Below are positions 1 to 7,973 of a DNA stretch of 48,405 nucleotides, in pieces; within the stretch, counting starts at the first letter, position 1; each line of letters starts with the position of its first letter. Below the pieces are notes generated by a model. That model did no database searches, was not told the DNA's origin, and saw only the letters and a list, made by a program, of their open reading frames with translations. Origin of the DNA: an uncultured Roseovarius sp. (GTDB lineage: Bacteria > Pseudomonadota > Alphaproteobacteria > Rhodobacterales > Rhodobacteraceae); contig NZ_CAJXIP010000011.1 of assembly GCF_913054395.1 (NCBI RefSeq), positions 1-48,405 on the forward strand. The letters run 5' to 3'. The position numbers and the translations under genes were made by a program.

Positions 1-149
1 TAACCGCTGAAGGCATCTAAGCGGGAAGCCCCCCTCAAAACAAGGTATCCCTGAGAGCCGTGGTAGACCACCACGTCGATAGGCCAGAGATGTAAGCGCA
101 GTAATGCGTTCAGTTGACTGGTACTAATTGCTCGATAGGCTTGATTTGA
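1..149 (+). rRNA. rrl: 23S ribosomal RNA, 3' end (partial)
   Basis: The window begins inside the last part of a large-subunit rRNA. The stretch with GGCATCTAAGCGGGAAGC, the GAGAGCCGTGGTAGACCACC hairpin and the terminal GACTGGTACTAAT is the conserved 3' end of bacterial 23S rRNA. The 3' boundary is estimated from where E. coli 23S ends after GGTACTAAT plus a short closing strand, so it is good to a few bases only. The 5' part lies outside the window. A 5S gene follows in the usual order. Confidence 0.95.
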
Positions 150-235
150 TCCAGTAATAGCCAGACTGTTACGGACCAGAGCAAAAGCATACACATCATT
201 AGATGACTTGACTTGGACGTCAGAGGTTTTTTCCC

Positions 236-354
236 GGTTTGGTGGTCATAGCACAAGCGAAACACCCGGTCCCATCCCGAACCCGGCCGTTAAGCGCTGT
301 CGCGCCAATGGTACTGCGTCTTAAGACGTGGGAGAGTAGGTCACTGCCAAACCT
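236..354 (+). rRNA. rrf: 5S ribosomal RNA
   Basis: About 118 nt with the closing helix GGTTTGG at the 5' end and CCAAACC at the 3' end, and the core words GGTCCCATCCCGAACCCG and GGGAGAGTAGGTCACTGCC that mark bacterial 5S rRNA. It lies about 87 nt after the 23S end on the same strand, as in a standard rrn operon. The exact ends are inferred from the closing helix. Confidence 0.95.
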
Positions 355-397
355 GGTAAAAACCTCCGGCAATAACGTATCTCTCTAAACGATGACC

Positions 398-432
398 CAA
401 AAAACGCCGCCCCCCAAAGGGCGGCTTTTTTT
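398..432 (+). terminator. Rho-independent terminator of the rRNA operon
   Basis: A GCCGCCC stem (406-412) and GGGCGGC (419-425) enclose a 6-nt loop and are followed by seven T. A run of A precedes the stem, so the element could also act on the other strand. It lies about 45 nt after the 5S gene. No tRNA is seen between 5S and the terminator. Confidence 0.9.
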
Positions 433-712
433 ATGCAGACAAACAACAGACCTGGCACCACGTGGAGACCGCACTGACCCGTGCCCCCTCCGGCTCGCGC
501 AGACCCCGGCTCGCGCAGACCCCTGACCGGCCAAAGCGCAGGCCCGCCCCCGCCCTTGCCCAAAACAGCACCAACTGAAAACGCCGGGTGCCAAGGGCGC
601 CCGGCGCAAAACACAACCAACCAAATCAGACCCTAGCCCCGATCTTCCGTCGAAAGCGGAGAGGACAGGAGATGTCCCGCGAGAAGCGGCGTGTCCAATA
701 CACGCCTCTACC
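433..712. other. Gene-free stretch after the rRNA operon, with a 16-bp tandem repeat
   Basis: No gene is supported here. The stretch is C-rich and contains an exact 16-bp tandem duplication of GGCTCGCGCAGACCCC (492-507 and 508-523). It also contains the hairpin listed separately at 582-606. ORFs that cross it read arginine- and proline-rich nonsense and have no homologue that I recognise. Confidence 0.6.
578..606 (-). terminator. Likely terminator of the minus-strand gene at 713-1117
   Basis: An 11-bp stem, CGCCGGGTGCC (582-592) against GGCGCCCGGCG (596-606), has one G-T pair and a 3-nt loop. Read on the minus strand it is followed by TTTT and lies about 105 nt past the stop codon of the minus-strand gene. 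The T run is short, so efficiency is uncertain. Confidence 0.5.
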
Positions 713-1117
713 TCAGGCACTTGCCCCCAGAGACCTCCGCGGCTGTAATAGCGGCATCACGTTGTCAAGCATGCGCAGTTCTCCGCAATCGTCGGCAAAG
801 CGCTCTCTGACTTTGTCCGCGATGTCGCTCGGATGAACCAGATGCAGCACACCTTTCCGCCGTTCGATCCCCAGGCCGGCCCTCTTTGCCGCTTTATAGA
901 GTTGCTCCATCACCCTGGACGAAGACCATCCCGTTTCATTCATTATCTGTTTGACGTGCACCCCATAATGCAACTCGGTCAGCAAATGCGCATCAATACT
1001 GAGTTTTGGAGGCATTACTATATCATCGCACTTTCGCGCTGCGTGAACGAGTATCCTGTCTGAATTCACAAACTGAAGGGCGCGAAGGCGTCCTTGGCGG
1101 GCCATTTCAGTGCTCAT
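713..1117 (-). CDS. Hypothetical protein with a winged-helix-like segment
   Basis: A 134-residue protein that I cannot assign to a named family. I start it at the ATG at 1117 because the upstream extension to 1201 reads as non-conserved basic sequence. The middle part (about residues 50-95) looks like a helix-turn-helix: VKQIMNETGWSSSRVMEQLY followed by a basic segment and a short beta-like strand. This resembles the small 'GW-s-vr' wing domains found in short DNA-binding proteins. There are no membrane segments or signal peptide. It stands alone, opposite in direction to the rRNA operon, with a hairpin terminator beyond its 3' end. A DNA-binding role is a guess from the fold-like pattern. 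Confidence 0.5.
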   Translation of the reverse strand: MSTEMARQGRLRALQFVNSDRILVHAARKCDDIVMPPKLSIDAHLLTELHYGVHVKQIMNETGWSSSRVMEQLYKAAKRAGLGIERRKGVLHLVHPSDIADKVRERFADDCGELRMLDNVMPLLQPRRSLGASA

Positions 1118-1716
1118 ATTCACACCCCGAAATATTAATGTCGCGCAGGTCAGGACGAGGCGCGCGGGTTGATTTTGTGGTGACGAGCGGCGCCCGGACA
1201 CCGGATGTCTTTCTCAAAATAAAATACAATTTACCTTCCCCCATGGCTGTGCGTTCAACGGAGAGGACATGACGAATTCCTGACATTATGATGCCTTATT
1301 TTCGCCCAAATTCAACACTTTCCGCCAATTGTCGGGGTGCGCGAAACAATACCGGGCAGGCTGAATTTTGTGTCAGTTCAAGCGACGAAGCCTTGCCCTT
1401 GCGGAAACAAATCTTTCCATTTGACCGGATTGTCGGCGTGTTCGAGGGGGCGGAATATGTCGGATGCCAACCGGCAACGTCTAATACTTTGGCCGCAAAG
1501 CTACTGTCATCCGTCTTGAAGATGTAAACCCGAGAATCGTCGCTTTGGAGTGGACTGCAGTACATTACCTTGGATTCACCCACCGCTTAGTTTGTAGACA
1601 ATACACCTGTCGTACGTCCATTTTGTATACAAAGATGCGCGCGCAGCATTTTCAATCCGGGGTGAGTATGGTGTCGGTGCAAGATCTCTTCATGGTCGCC
1701 GTATCCGCAACCGATC
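1118..1716. other. Intergenic region and promoter zone of the TRAP operon
   Basis: About 600 bp between the minus-strand hypothetical gene and the TRAP operon. Two overlapping ORFs on opposite strands (1288-1527 plus, 1296-1583 minus) have no recognisable family, no good ribosome binding site and mutually exclusive frames, so I leave them out. The right part holds two GntR-type palindromes, listed separately. Confidence 0.6.
1591..1633. promoter_or_regulatory. Paired GntR/FCD-type operators upstream of the TRAP operon
   Basis: TTTGTATACAAA (1622-1633) is a perfect 12-bp palindrome. TTTGTAGACAAT (1591-1602) is a near copy. Their centres are 31 bp apart, about three helical turns. The cores GTATAC and GTAGAC fit the GTM-N0/1-KAC pattern known for FadR/FCD-type GntR regulators. 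A gene for such a regulator lies at 7105-7803, just past the end of this operon, so autonomous control of the import operon by that protein is the natural reading. The sites lie about 100-140 bp before the dctP start. Confidence 0.6.
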
Positions 1717-1731
1717 ATGAAGGAAATGACA

Positions 1732-2805
1732 ATGGACAGACGCAAGTTCCTTGCTGCCTCGACAACGCTTGTCGCCGCGCCCCTCGCAGCACCCAGCATC
1801 GCCAGTGCCCAAACAAGCTTTAACTGGAAAATGACAAACGCCTATGGGCCCGGCTCGCCCTTCTATGTCGAAGGCCCCGGCAGCCCGACCGATTTCTGCA
1901 AGAAAGTCGCCGAAATGTCGGACGGCCGCCTGAACATTCAACACTTCGCCGCCGGTGAGCTGATCCCCGCGCTTGAAGGTTTCGATGCGGTTCGCGGCGG
2001 TGCGGTGGAAATGAACGCGGCCAACGCCTATTTCTGGGCCGGAAAAATCCCTGCTGCGCAGTATTTCACCACCGTTCCCTTCGGCATGAACTTTCAGGGC
2101 ATGAACGCCTGGCTGTACCATGGCGGCGGTATGGAATTGTGGGACGAGCTTTACGATCCGCTGGGGCTCAAGGCCCTTCCGATGGGGAATACCGGCGTCC
2201 AGATGACCGGCTGGTTCCGAAACCCGATCGAAAGCGTGGCCGATTTCAAGGACCTCAAGATGCGTATTCCGGGGCTTGCCGGTAAGGTCTACGCAGCGCT
2301 TGGCGTCGATGTGAAACTGTTGCCGGGCGGCGAAATCTTCCCGGCACTCGAACGCGGCGTGATCGATGCGGCCGAATTCGTCGGCCCCTATCAGGACCGT
2401 CGTCTCGGCCTACAGAACGCAGCAAAGTATTACTATACCACCGGGTGGCACGAACCGTCCAATGTCACTGAACTGCTGATGAACAAGGCGGCATGGGCAA
2501 GCCTTCCAGCCGACTTGCAGGCGATCGTGAAATCGGCGGCTATGGCCTGTAATCTGGAAAGCCACACCTGGTGTGAGGCGAACAACGCCGCGGCGCTGAA
2601 GGACCTGGTGGAAAACGAAGGCGTCATTGCCAGTACCCTGCCTGACGCCGTGGTCGCCGAACTGAAAGCTGTCACCGATAAGGTGCTGGCAGAGTTCGCC
2701 GCCGGTGATCCGGCCACGCAGAAGGTTCACGATGCCTTCATGGCATTCAAGGCCGAACATTCCAGCTGGGCGGCGGTTTCCGAAAAGCCGCTTTACAGCA
2801 TCTGA
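1732..2805 (+). CDS. dctP: TRAP transporter substrate-binding protein (DctP/TakP type)
   Basis: Periplasmic solute receptor of a tripartite ATP-independent periplasmic importer, 357 residues. The N-terminus MDRRKFLAASTTLVAAPLAA is a Tat-type signal (RRKFLAA) with a cleavage region after about residue 28 (ASAQ). The body has typical DctP elements: GELIPALEGFDAVRGGAVEM, a LKMRIPGLAG segment near residue 180, and EFVGPYQDRRLGL. The last resembles the alpha-keto-acid binding protein TakP, so a 2-oxo acid or other carboxylate ligand is plausible. The start is taken at ATG 1732 because AAGGAA sits 6 nt upstream; an in-frame ATG at 1717 has no such site. Its stop overlaps the next start by one base, so the three TRAP genes are translated together. 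The ligand is not decided by sequence. Confidence 0.93.
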   Translation: MDRRKFLAASTTLVAAPLAAPSIASAQTSFNWKMTNAYGPGSPFYVEGPGSPTDFCKKVAEMSDGRLNIQHFAAGELIPALEGFDAVRGGAVEMNAANAYFWAGKIPAAQYFTTVPFGMNFQGMNAWLYHGGGMELWDELYDPLGLKALPMGNTGVQMTGWFRNPIESVADFKDLKMRIPGLAGKVYAALGVDVKLLPGGEIFPALERGVIDAAEFVGPYQDRRLGLQNAAKYYYTTGWHEPSNVTELLMNKAAWASLPADLQAIVKSAAMACNLESHTWCEANNAAALKDLVENEGVIASTLPDAVVAELKAVTDKVLAEFAAGDPATQKVHDAFMAFKAEHSSWAAVSEKPLYSI

Positions 2806-3329
2806 TGTCCGGCGTGATCAAAACCGTTGCGGACGGGGCCTCGGGCCTCGTCCGCCACACCGGCCAGATCGCCGCGTGGAGTGCCCTGGCGCTGGTGCTG
2901 GTCGTCGCCTTCAATGTGTTGTCCCGATATCTGTTTTCCTACGGCACCGTCGGCCTGCAGGAAGCCGAGTGGCACATCATGGCCGTCACCGCCCTGTTCG
3001 GCATGGCCTATGGTCTGAACCATGGCGGAGAAGTGCGGGTCGATATTTTCTATGGGTCGATGAATCGGCGTGCTCAGGCCCAGGTTGATCTGGTGTCGAA
3101 CATATTGCTGTGTGCGGTCGCTCTGATCATTGCGTATCTTTGCATCGCCTATGTTCAATCGAGCTATGCCATCAACGAAGGGTCCCCCGATCCCGGTGGG
3201 CTGGGATATCGATATCTGCTCAAGGGGACGATGCCGGTGGCCTTCATGCTGCTGTCCGTTCAGGCAGTCGCGATGACGGGTGAGGCCGCGCAGAAACTGC
3301 TACAGCCTTTCCCGCGCAAACAGGAATAA
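2805..3329 (+). CDS. dctQ: TRAP transporter small permease (DctQ type)
   Basis: A 174-residue membrane protein with four hydrophobic stretches, the usual layout of the small TRAP permease. The segment LQEAEWHIMAVTALFGMAYG followed by VRVDIF matches the conserved 'EeW..y.ma..f..a.al....HVRVDv' core of DctQ proteins. It would sit beside the large permease in the inner membrane. Its ATG overlaps the dctP stop (TGATG), and it ends 4 nt before the GTG of the large permease. The order P-Q-M is standard. Confidence 0.9.
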   Translation: MSGVIKTVADGASGLVRHTGQIAAWSALALVLVVAFNVLSRYLFSYGTVGLQEAEWHIMAVTALFGMAYGLNHGGEVRVDIFYGSMNRRAQAQVDLVSNILLCAVALIIAYLCIAYVQSSYAINEGSPDPGGLGYRYLLKGTMPVAFMLLSVQAVAMTGEAAQKLLQPFPRKQE

Positions 3330-3333
3330 TAAA

Positions 3334-4659
3334 GTGCCCTATACCGAAATTCTCGCGCTCTGCATGATCGGAGCGTTTTTCATGATGCTGTTGGCCGGCG
3401 TGCCGGTGGCTGTGTGCCTTGGCGTGACCGGCTTTGCGTTTGGTTACATGGGCTTCGGCTCGATGCTTTTCACGCTGATGCCCGCGCGCATTTTCGGGGT
3501 GGTAACCAATTACACACTGCTGGCATTGCCGTTGTTCATATTCATGGGCATCATGCTGGAAAAATCACGAATAGCCGAGGATCTGCTGGACGTCATAGGC
3601 TTTGCCATGGGCGGGCTTCGCGGAGGCATGGCCCTGGCCATTATCCTGGTGGGTGTGCTGATGGGGGCTGCATCGGGTGTTGTGGGGGCCACCGTGGTGA
3701 CGATGGGGCTGATCGCCCTCGGGCCGGTTCTGAACCGGGGCTATAACGTCGGCGTGGCCTCGGGGGTGATCTGCGCATCGGGTACGCTGGGGCAGATCAT
3801 ACCGCCCAGTCTGGTGCTGATCCTGCTGGCGGACATTATGGGGGAAAGCGTCGGCACGCTGTTCGCGGCCGCGCTGTTTCCCGGCCTGCTGCTGTCGGGG
3901 TTGTTCGTGGCTTATGTGCTGATCCTGGGGTTTGTGTCACCCAATACCCTGCCGGCCATCCCGCTGGTCGAACGCGAAGCGATGCCGCGCGGCGAATTGG
4001 CGGCGAAGTTGATCAAGGTGGTGCTGCCGCCGATTGCGCTGATCGTGCTGGTGCTGGGATCAATCATCGGTGGCGTCGCTGCTCCGACCGAGGCGGCCTC
4101 GATGGGCGCGTTCGGTTCGATCCTGCTGGCTCTGCTGGCGCGGCGGCTGAACTTCAGCATCCTGAAAATGGCTGTGCGCGGGGCTTTCGTGACCTCGGCC
4201 ATGGTCTTCCTTATCCTGATCTTCGCACAGCCCTTCGGGCTGGCCTTCCGCGGGCTGGGTGGTGAACATCTGGTGCAGTCGGCGTTTTCCGGGGTGCCCG
4301 GCGGGATGGAAGGGCAGATCTTCTTCCTCATGCTGCTGCTTTTCGTACTCGGGTTCTTTCTGGAATGGATCGAGATTTCCTATATCGCACTGCCGCTGTT
4401 CCTGCCGATTTTCCTGCAATCGGGCGCCGACATGGCGTGGATTGCCATTCTCGTGGCGATGAACCTCCAGACCTCGTTCCTGACGCCGCCCTTTGGGTGG
4501 GCGCTGTTTTTTCTGAAGGGCGTTGCCCCGCCGACGGTGAAGACCTCGGACATTTACAAGGGCGTGCTGCCCTTCATCGGGATTCAGCTGATCGGGCTGA
4601 GCCTGGTATATTTCTTCCCCGGGCTGGCCACATGGCTGCCTCAAGCAATCGGATGGTAA
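3334..4659 (+). CDS. dctM: TRAP transporter large permease (DctM type)
   Basis: A 441-residue polytopic inner-membrane protein, hydrophobic throughout and of normal length for DctM, the ion-coupled channel subunit. Recognisable motifs are LLALPLFIFMGIMLEKSRIA near residue 70, GAASGVVGATVVTMG near 110, ASGTLGQIIPPSLVLILLAD near 150 and LTPPFGWALFFLKG near 390. I choose the GTG at 3334 as start. The longer in-frame ORF from 3280 overlaps dctQ by 50 bases and adds a basic segment absent from the family. The next gene begins 3 nt after the stop, so the importer is coupled to the hydrolase that follows. Confidence 0.92.
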   Translation: MPYTEILALCMIGAFFMMLLAGVPVAVCLGVTGFAFGYMGFGSMLFTLMPARIFGVVTNYTLLALPLFIFMGIMLEKSRIAEDLLDVIGFAMGGLRGGMALAIILVGVLMGAASGVVGATVVTMGLIALGPVLNRGYNVGVASGVICASGTLGQIIPPSLVLILLADIMGESVGTLFAAALFPGLLLSGLFVAYVLILGFVSPNTLPAIPLVEREAMPRGELAAKLIKVVLPPIALIVLVLGSIIGGVAAPTEAASMGAFGSILLALLARRLNFSILKMAVRGAFVTSAMVFLILIFAQPFGLAFRGLGGEHLVQSAFSGVPGGMEGQIFFLMLLLFVLGFFLEWIEISYIALPLFLPIFLQSGADMAWIAILVAMNLQTSFLTPPFGWALFFLKGVAPPTVKTSDIYKGVLPFIGIQLIGLSLVYFFPGLATWLPQAIGW

Positions 4660-4662
4660 GAC

Positions 4663-6243
4663 ATGCTACATGCAGCATTGGGATTTGAAGGCGCGGTAAC
4701 GGCGCCGCATCGTCACGCCGCTCAGGTGGGCAGGGATGTCCTGCGCGATGGCGGCACGGCGGTCGAGGCGATGGTTGCCGCCGCGGCGGCAATCGCAGTG
4801 GTCTATCCCCATATGAACGGGATCGGCGGCGACGGCTTCTGGTTGATCAAGCGCAAGGGCGAAGCCCCGGCGGGCATCTTTGCAGGCGGCCAGGCGGCAG
4901 CTCTTGCCACCCCTGAATGGTATGCCGAACAGGGCCATGCCGACGCGATCCCCGCGCGTGGCGGACTGGCCGCGCTGACCGTGCCGGGCACCATCGGCGG
5001 TTGGCAGGCGGCACTCGACCTTTACGACACCAGGCTGCCGCTGGACCGGTTGCTGGCTCCGGCCATTGCCTATGCGGAAAACGGCATTGCCGTGACCGGA
5101 AACCAGTCGCGCACGACCGAAGAGAAACTGGACGGGCTGCGTGATGTGCCGGGGTTCGCCGAAACCTTCCTTCTGGACGGCAACATACCCGCGCCCGGTG
5201 CGCTTATGCGGCAAGAGGCGCTTGGCCGTACCCTGCGGCACCTTGTCGAAAACGGGCTCGGGGCCTTCTATGAGGGGGCCTTGGCCGATACCCACGGCGC
5301 CTACCTCAAGGCCAACGGCAGCCCGCTGCGCGCGCAAGACTTTGCCGCCTATGCCGCCGAACGCGTGACGCCGCTGGACGTCGAAACCTCCCACGGGCGG
5401 CTTTACAATATGGTGGCCCCGACGCAGGGCGTGGCATCGCTGATGATAATCGGCCTGTTCGATCGGCTGGGCGTGACCGCGGGGGAAGGTTTCGATCATG
5501 TCCATGGCCTGATCGAAGCGACGAAACAGGCCTTCATCCGGCGCAATGCCGAATTGGGCGACCGCACCCACATGAAGGTTCCGGCGCAGGACTGGCTGAA
5601 ATCCGGCGAACTGGATGCGATGTCGGCCCGGATCGATCGCGAAAAGGCGCTGCCCTGGCCCTATGAGCCGAAACAGGGCGACACGATCTGGATGGGGGCC
5701 TGCGACAGCGATGGCACCGTCGTCAGCTTCATTCAGTCGGTGTTCTGGGAATTCGGATCGGGCCTGACCTGCCCGGAAACCGGGGTGTTCTTTCAAAACC
5801 GTGGGGCCGGGTTCTCGCTGTTGCCGGGGCCCAATCAACTGGCTCCGGGCAAGCGCCCCTTCCATACGCTGAATCCCGCCATGGCCGATCTGAAAGACGG
5901 GCGGGTAATGGCTTATGGCACCATGGGGGGCGAAGGCCAGCCGCAGACACAATCGGCGGTATTTTCCCGCTATGTCCAGTTCGGCATGGACCTTCAGGCG
6001 GCAGTCACCGCGCCGCGCTGGCTACTGGGCAAGACCTGGGGGCAGGACACGACGACCTTGAAACTGGAAAATCGCTTTGATGCGGATTTGGTCACGCGAC
6101 TAAGGCAGGCCGGGCACGATGTCGAACTGATCGACGCCTATTCCGATCTCGCCGGTCATGCTGGTGCGGTGGTGCGCCATCCTTCGGGCCTGATTGAGGC
6201 TGCAACTGATCCGCGCTCGGATGGCGCGGCGATCACGGACTGA
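4663..6243 (+). CDS. Gamma-glutamyltransferase-family Ntn hydrolase
   Basis: A 526-residue member of the GGT family, which hydrolyses or transfers gamma-glutamyl or related amide groups after self-cleavage before a threonine. The N-terminal landmark MNGIGGDGFW (residues 51-60) and the glycine-rich FGSGLTCPETGVFFQNR (residues 364-380) are typical. The expected cleavage site is Thr341 in KQGDTIWMGACDSDG; the second Thr and the His of the classical TTH motif are replaced by Ile and Trp. There is no signal peptide, whereas classical GGT is exported, so this one probably acts in the cytoplasm on an imported substrate. It lies 3 nt after the TRAP permease in the same operon, which suggests it processes what the TRAP system brings in. 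Glutathione as substrate is doubtful. Confidence 0.85.
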   Translation: MLHAALGFEGAVTAPHRHAAQVGRDVLRDGGTAVEAMVAAAAAIAVVYPHMNGIGGDGFWLIKRKGEAPAGIFAGGQAAALATPEWYAEQGHADAIPARGGLAALTVPGTIGGWQAALDLYDTRLPLDRLLAPAIAYAENGIAVTGNQSRTTEEKLDGLRDVPGFAETFLLDGNIPAPGALMRQEALGRTLRHLVENGLGAFYEGALADTHGAYLKANGSPLRAQDFAAYAAERVTPLDVETSHGRLYNMVAPTQGVASLMIIGLFDRLGVTAGEGFDHVHGLIEATKQAFIRRNAELGDRTHMKVPAQDWLKSGELDAMSARIDREKALPWPYEPKQGDTIWMGACDSDGTVVSFIQSVFWEFGSGLTCPETGVFFQNRGAGFSLLPGPNQLAPGKRPFHTLNPAMADLKDGRVMAYGTMGGEGQPQTQSAVFSRYVQFGMDLQAAVTAPRWLLGKTWGQDTTTLKLENRFDADLVTRLRQAGHDVELIDAYSDLAGHAGAVVRHPSGLIEAATDPRSDGAAITD

Positions 6244-6256
6244 GAAAATATCAAAC

Positions 6257-7084
6257 ATGACCGATTTCACAATCATGGAACTGGGGTTCCTGCTCGGCAC
6301 CGTAATCCTGTCGGCGATCTTCGCGGGCATCATGGCCGGGCTTCTGGGCGTCGGTGGTGGCATCGTTCTGGTGCCGATGCTGTTCTGGATGCTGTCGCTA
6401 AGCGATTTTCCGTCAGGGATATTCATGCACATGGCGGTAGCGACTTCGCTTTCCACCATCATGTTCACCTCTATGTCCTCGGCGTGGGCACATAACAAAC
6501 GTGGCGCGATAGATCTCAAGCTATTGCGGCTCTGGGCACCGGCGATGATGCTGGGTGCGCTGTCTGGCGGGTTGGTTTCACGCTATATAGGCGCTGATGA
6601 GCTGAAGGCGATTTTCGGTATTATCGCCCTGTTGGTCGCGGCGAACATGGCACGGCCGAAACCGCTGGTCCTGAGCGACGACTTACCTGAAAGCCGAATT
6701 GCCCATATCGCCATTTCCGGAGTGACCGGGCTGTTTTCATCGCTGATGGGGATTGGCGGCGGCACCCTGTCTGTGCCGATTCTATCGGCCTTTTCAGTCG
6801 AGATCCGGCGCGCCGTCGGGACAGCATCGGCCTTTGGCGTGGTGATCGCGGTCCCCGCCGTGATCGGTTTTGTCCTGTCGGGCTTGGGGGTCGAGGGGCG
6901 CCCGCCGCTGTCTTTGGGCTATGTCAATATCGCCGCCGCTCTGGTTATCCTGCCATTTACCGTGGGCTTCGCCCCGGTTGGCGCGCGGATTGCCCATTCG
7001 GTTGATACAAAATGGATCAAGCGGGCCTTCGCATTCTTTCTGTTCATCACCGCGATCAGAATGCTGACGTCTGCCTTCGGCTAA
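6257..7084 (+). CDS. TauE/SafE-family (sulfite exporter type) membrane permease
   Basis: A 275-residue membrane protein with about eight hydrophobic segments and two related halves. Each half carries the family's glycine-rich motif: GLLGVGGGIVLVPML near residue 30 and SSLMGIGGGTLSVPIL near residue 170. The family exports organosulfonates, sulfite or other small anions, but individual substrates are rarely predictable. I start at ATG 6257, because the longer ORF from 6194 overlaps the preceding gene. It is the last gene of the TRAP operon and ends 20 bp from the convergent GntR gene. It may export a product of the pathway. Confidence 0.85.
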   Translation: MTDFTIMELGFLLGTVILSAIFAGIMAGLLGVGGGIVLVPMLFWMLSLSDFPSGIFMHMAVATSLSTIMFTSMSSAWAHNKRGAIDLKLLRLWAPAMMLGALSGGLVSRYIGADELKAIFGIIALLVAANMARPKPLVLSDDLPESRIAHIAISGVTGLFSSLMGIGGGTLSVPILSAFSVEIRRAVGTASAFGVVIAVPAVIGFVLSGLGVEGRPPLSLGYVNIAAALVILPFTVGFAPVGARIAHSVDTKWIKRAFAFFLFITAIRMLTSAFG

Positions 7085-7104
7085 TCGGCAATACCGCGAC
7101 CGGA

Positions 7105-7803
7105 TCACTTCATGCGCGACAAGACCTCCCGCGCGGCCCTGACGAGGTGACGACGCAGAGCGCGTTCAGCAGCCTTGGTGTTCTTTTCGAGAATGGCAGA
7201 GACAATGGCCGTATGCTCTTCGTTCGACCGGGCCATCCGGTCGGGCGATTGGAGTTGTGTTTTCCGGAACGGCGCCAGCTTTAGCCGCAGCGTGTCGGCC
7301 AGCCCTTCGATGTCTTCATTGCGTGTTCCGGCGTAGATCATCGCATGAAAGTCTGTATTGGCGGCTTCGTAGTCAGCCGAGGTGCCGTTCGTTGCGATAT
7401 CGGACATGTGCTTGTGCAATTCATCCAGCCGACCGCGTTCCCCGATCGTCATCCGTTCGGCGGCAAAACGACCGCAAAGCGCTTCGACCTCGCCCATGGC
7501 TTCGAACATTTGTTCGATCCTTTCCCGAGTGATATCGGCCACGACCACACCGCGATAGGGCAAACGCTCGGCAAGCGACCGGGCGACCAGAATATGCAGC
7601 GCCTCGCGCACCGGGGTGCGTGATACGCCAAACCTTTGAGTCAGGGATTGCTCGTCAAGCCGCGATCCCGCACCGATCACGCCGGTCACGATCTCGGTTT
7701 CCAGATCCGCTGCGATGGCGGTGCTGTGTACATCGCGAACGGCAGTGCGTTTGCTGGAGGATCTGGCTTGTTGCATGGTCGCTTTGTGCTCCCGGTCTTT
7801 CAT
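7105..7803 (-). CDS. GntR-family regulator, FCD (FadR-like) subfamily
   Basis: A 232-residue transcription factor. The N-terminal winged helix has ETEIVTGVIGAGSRLDEQSL and the recognition region FGVSRTPVREALHILVARSL (about residues 45-75). The rest is an FCD ligand domain with the helix FEAMGEVEALCGRFAAERMT, the metal-site-like DFHAMIYAGTRNEDIE and EEHTAIVSAILEKNTKAAER. FCD domains commonly bind carboxylates. The start is uncertain between ATG 7803 and ATG 7776; a long extension to 7905 is unlikely. It faces the TRAP/GGT/TauE operon tail to tail with 20 bp between stops. Two palindromes fitting GntR recognition lie in front of that operon, so it is probably its local repressor. Confidence 0.88.
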   Translation of the reverse strand: MKDREHKATMQQARSSSKRTAVRDVHSTAIAADLETEIVTGVIGAGSRLDEQSLTQRFGVSRTPVREALHILVARSLAERLPYRGVVVADITRERIEQMFEAMGEVEALCGRFAAERMTIGERGRLDELHKHMSDIATNGTSADYEAANTDFHAMIYAGTRNEDIEGLADTLRLKLAPFRKTQLQSPDRMARSNEEHTAIVSAILEKNTKAAERALRRHLVRAAREVLSRMK

Positions 7804-7973
7804 ATTTCTGTTCTTCGACGGCTTGCTATGCGAACGGTGCCTCGCCAGTTGTCCCAAACCATTTTGCGGTGTCGGAACCGCTTTGCCAACCGATGATCTG
7901 CCCAATTCGACTGAACCGCTCGATCTGATCTGAACAGATGGCCGGTTGGCGAAAGAAACGGCTGCGGTGCCTT

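Noticed and set aside
355..712. A tRNA gene after the 5S rRNA
   Set aside because: Some rRNA operons carry one here, but no cloverleaf-like sequence or TTCRA arm is present before or after the terminator.
1288..1583. Two overlapping ORFs (79 aa plus, 95 aa minus) before the TRAP operon
   Set aside because: They exclude each other, have no family match and no convincing start signals.
4666..5952. A 428-codon open frame on the minus strand opposite the GGT gene
   Set aside because: It is the codon-position shadow of a GC-rich gene: no family resemblance, no ribosome binding site, and the plus-strand frame carries clear GGT motifs.
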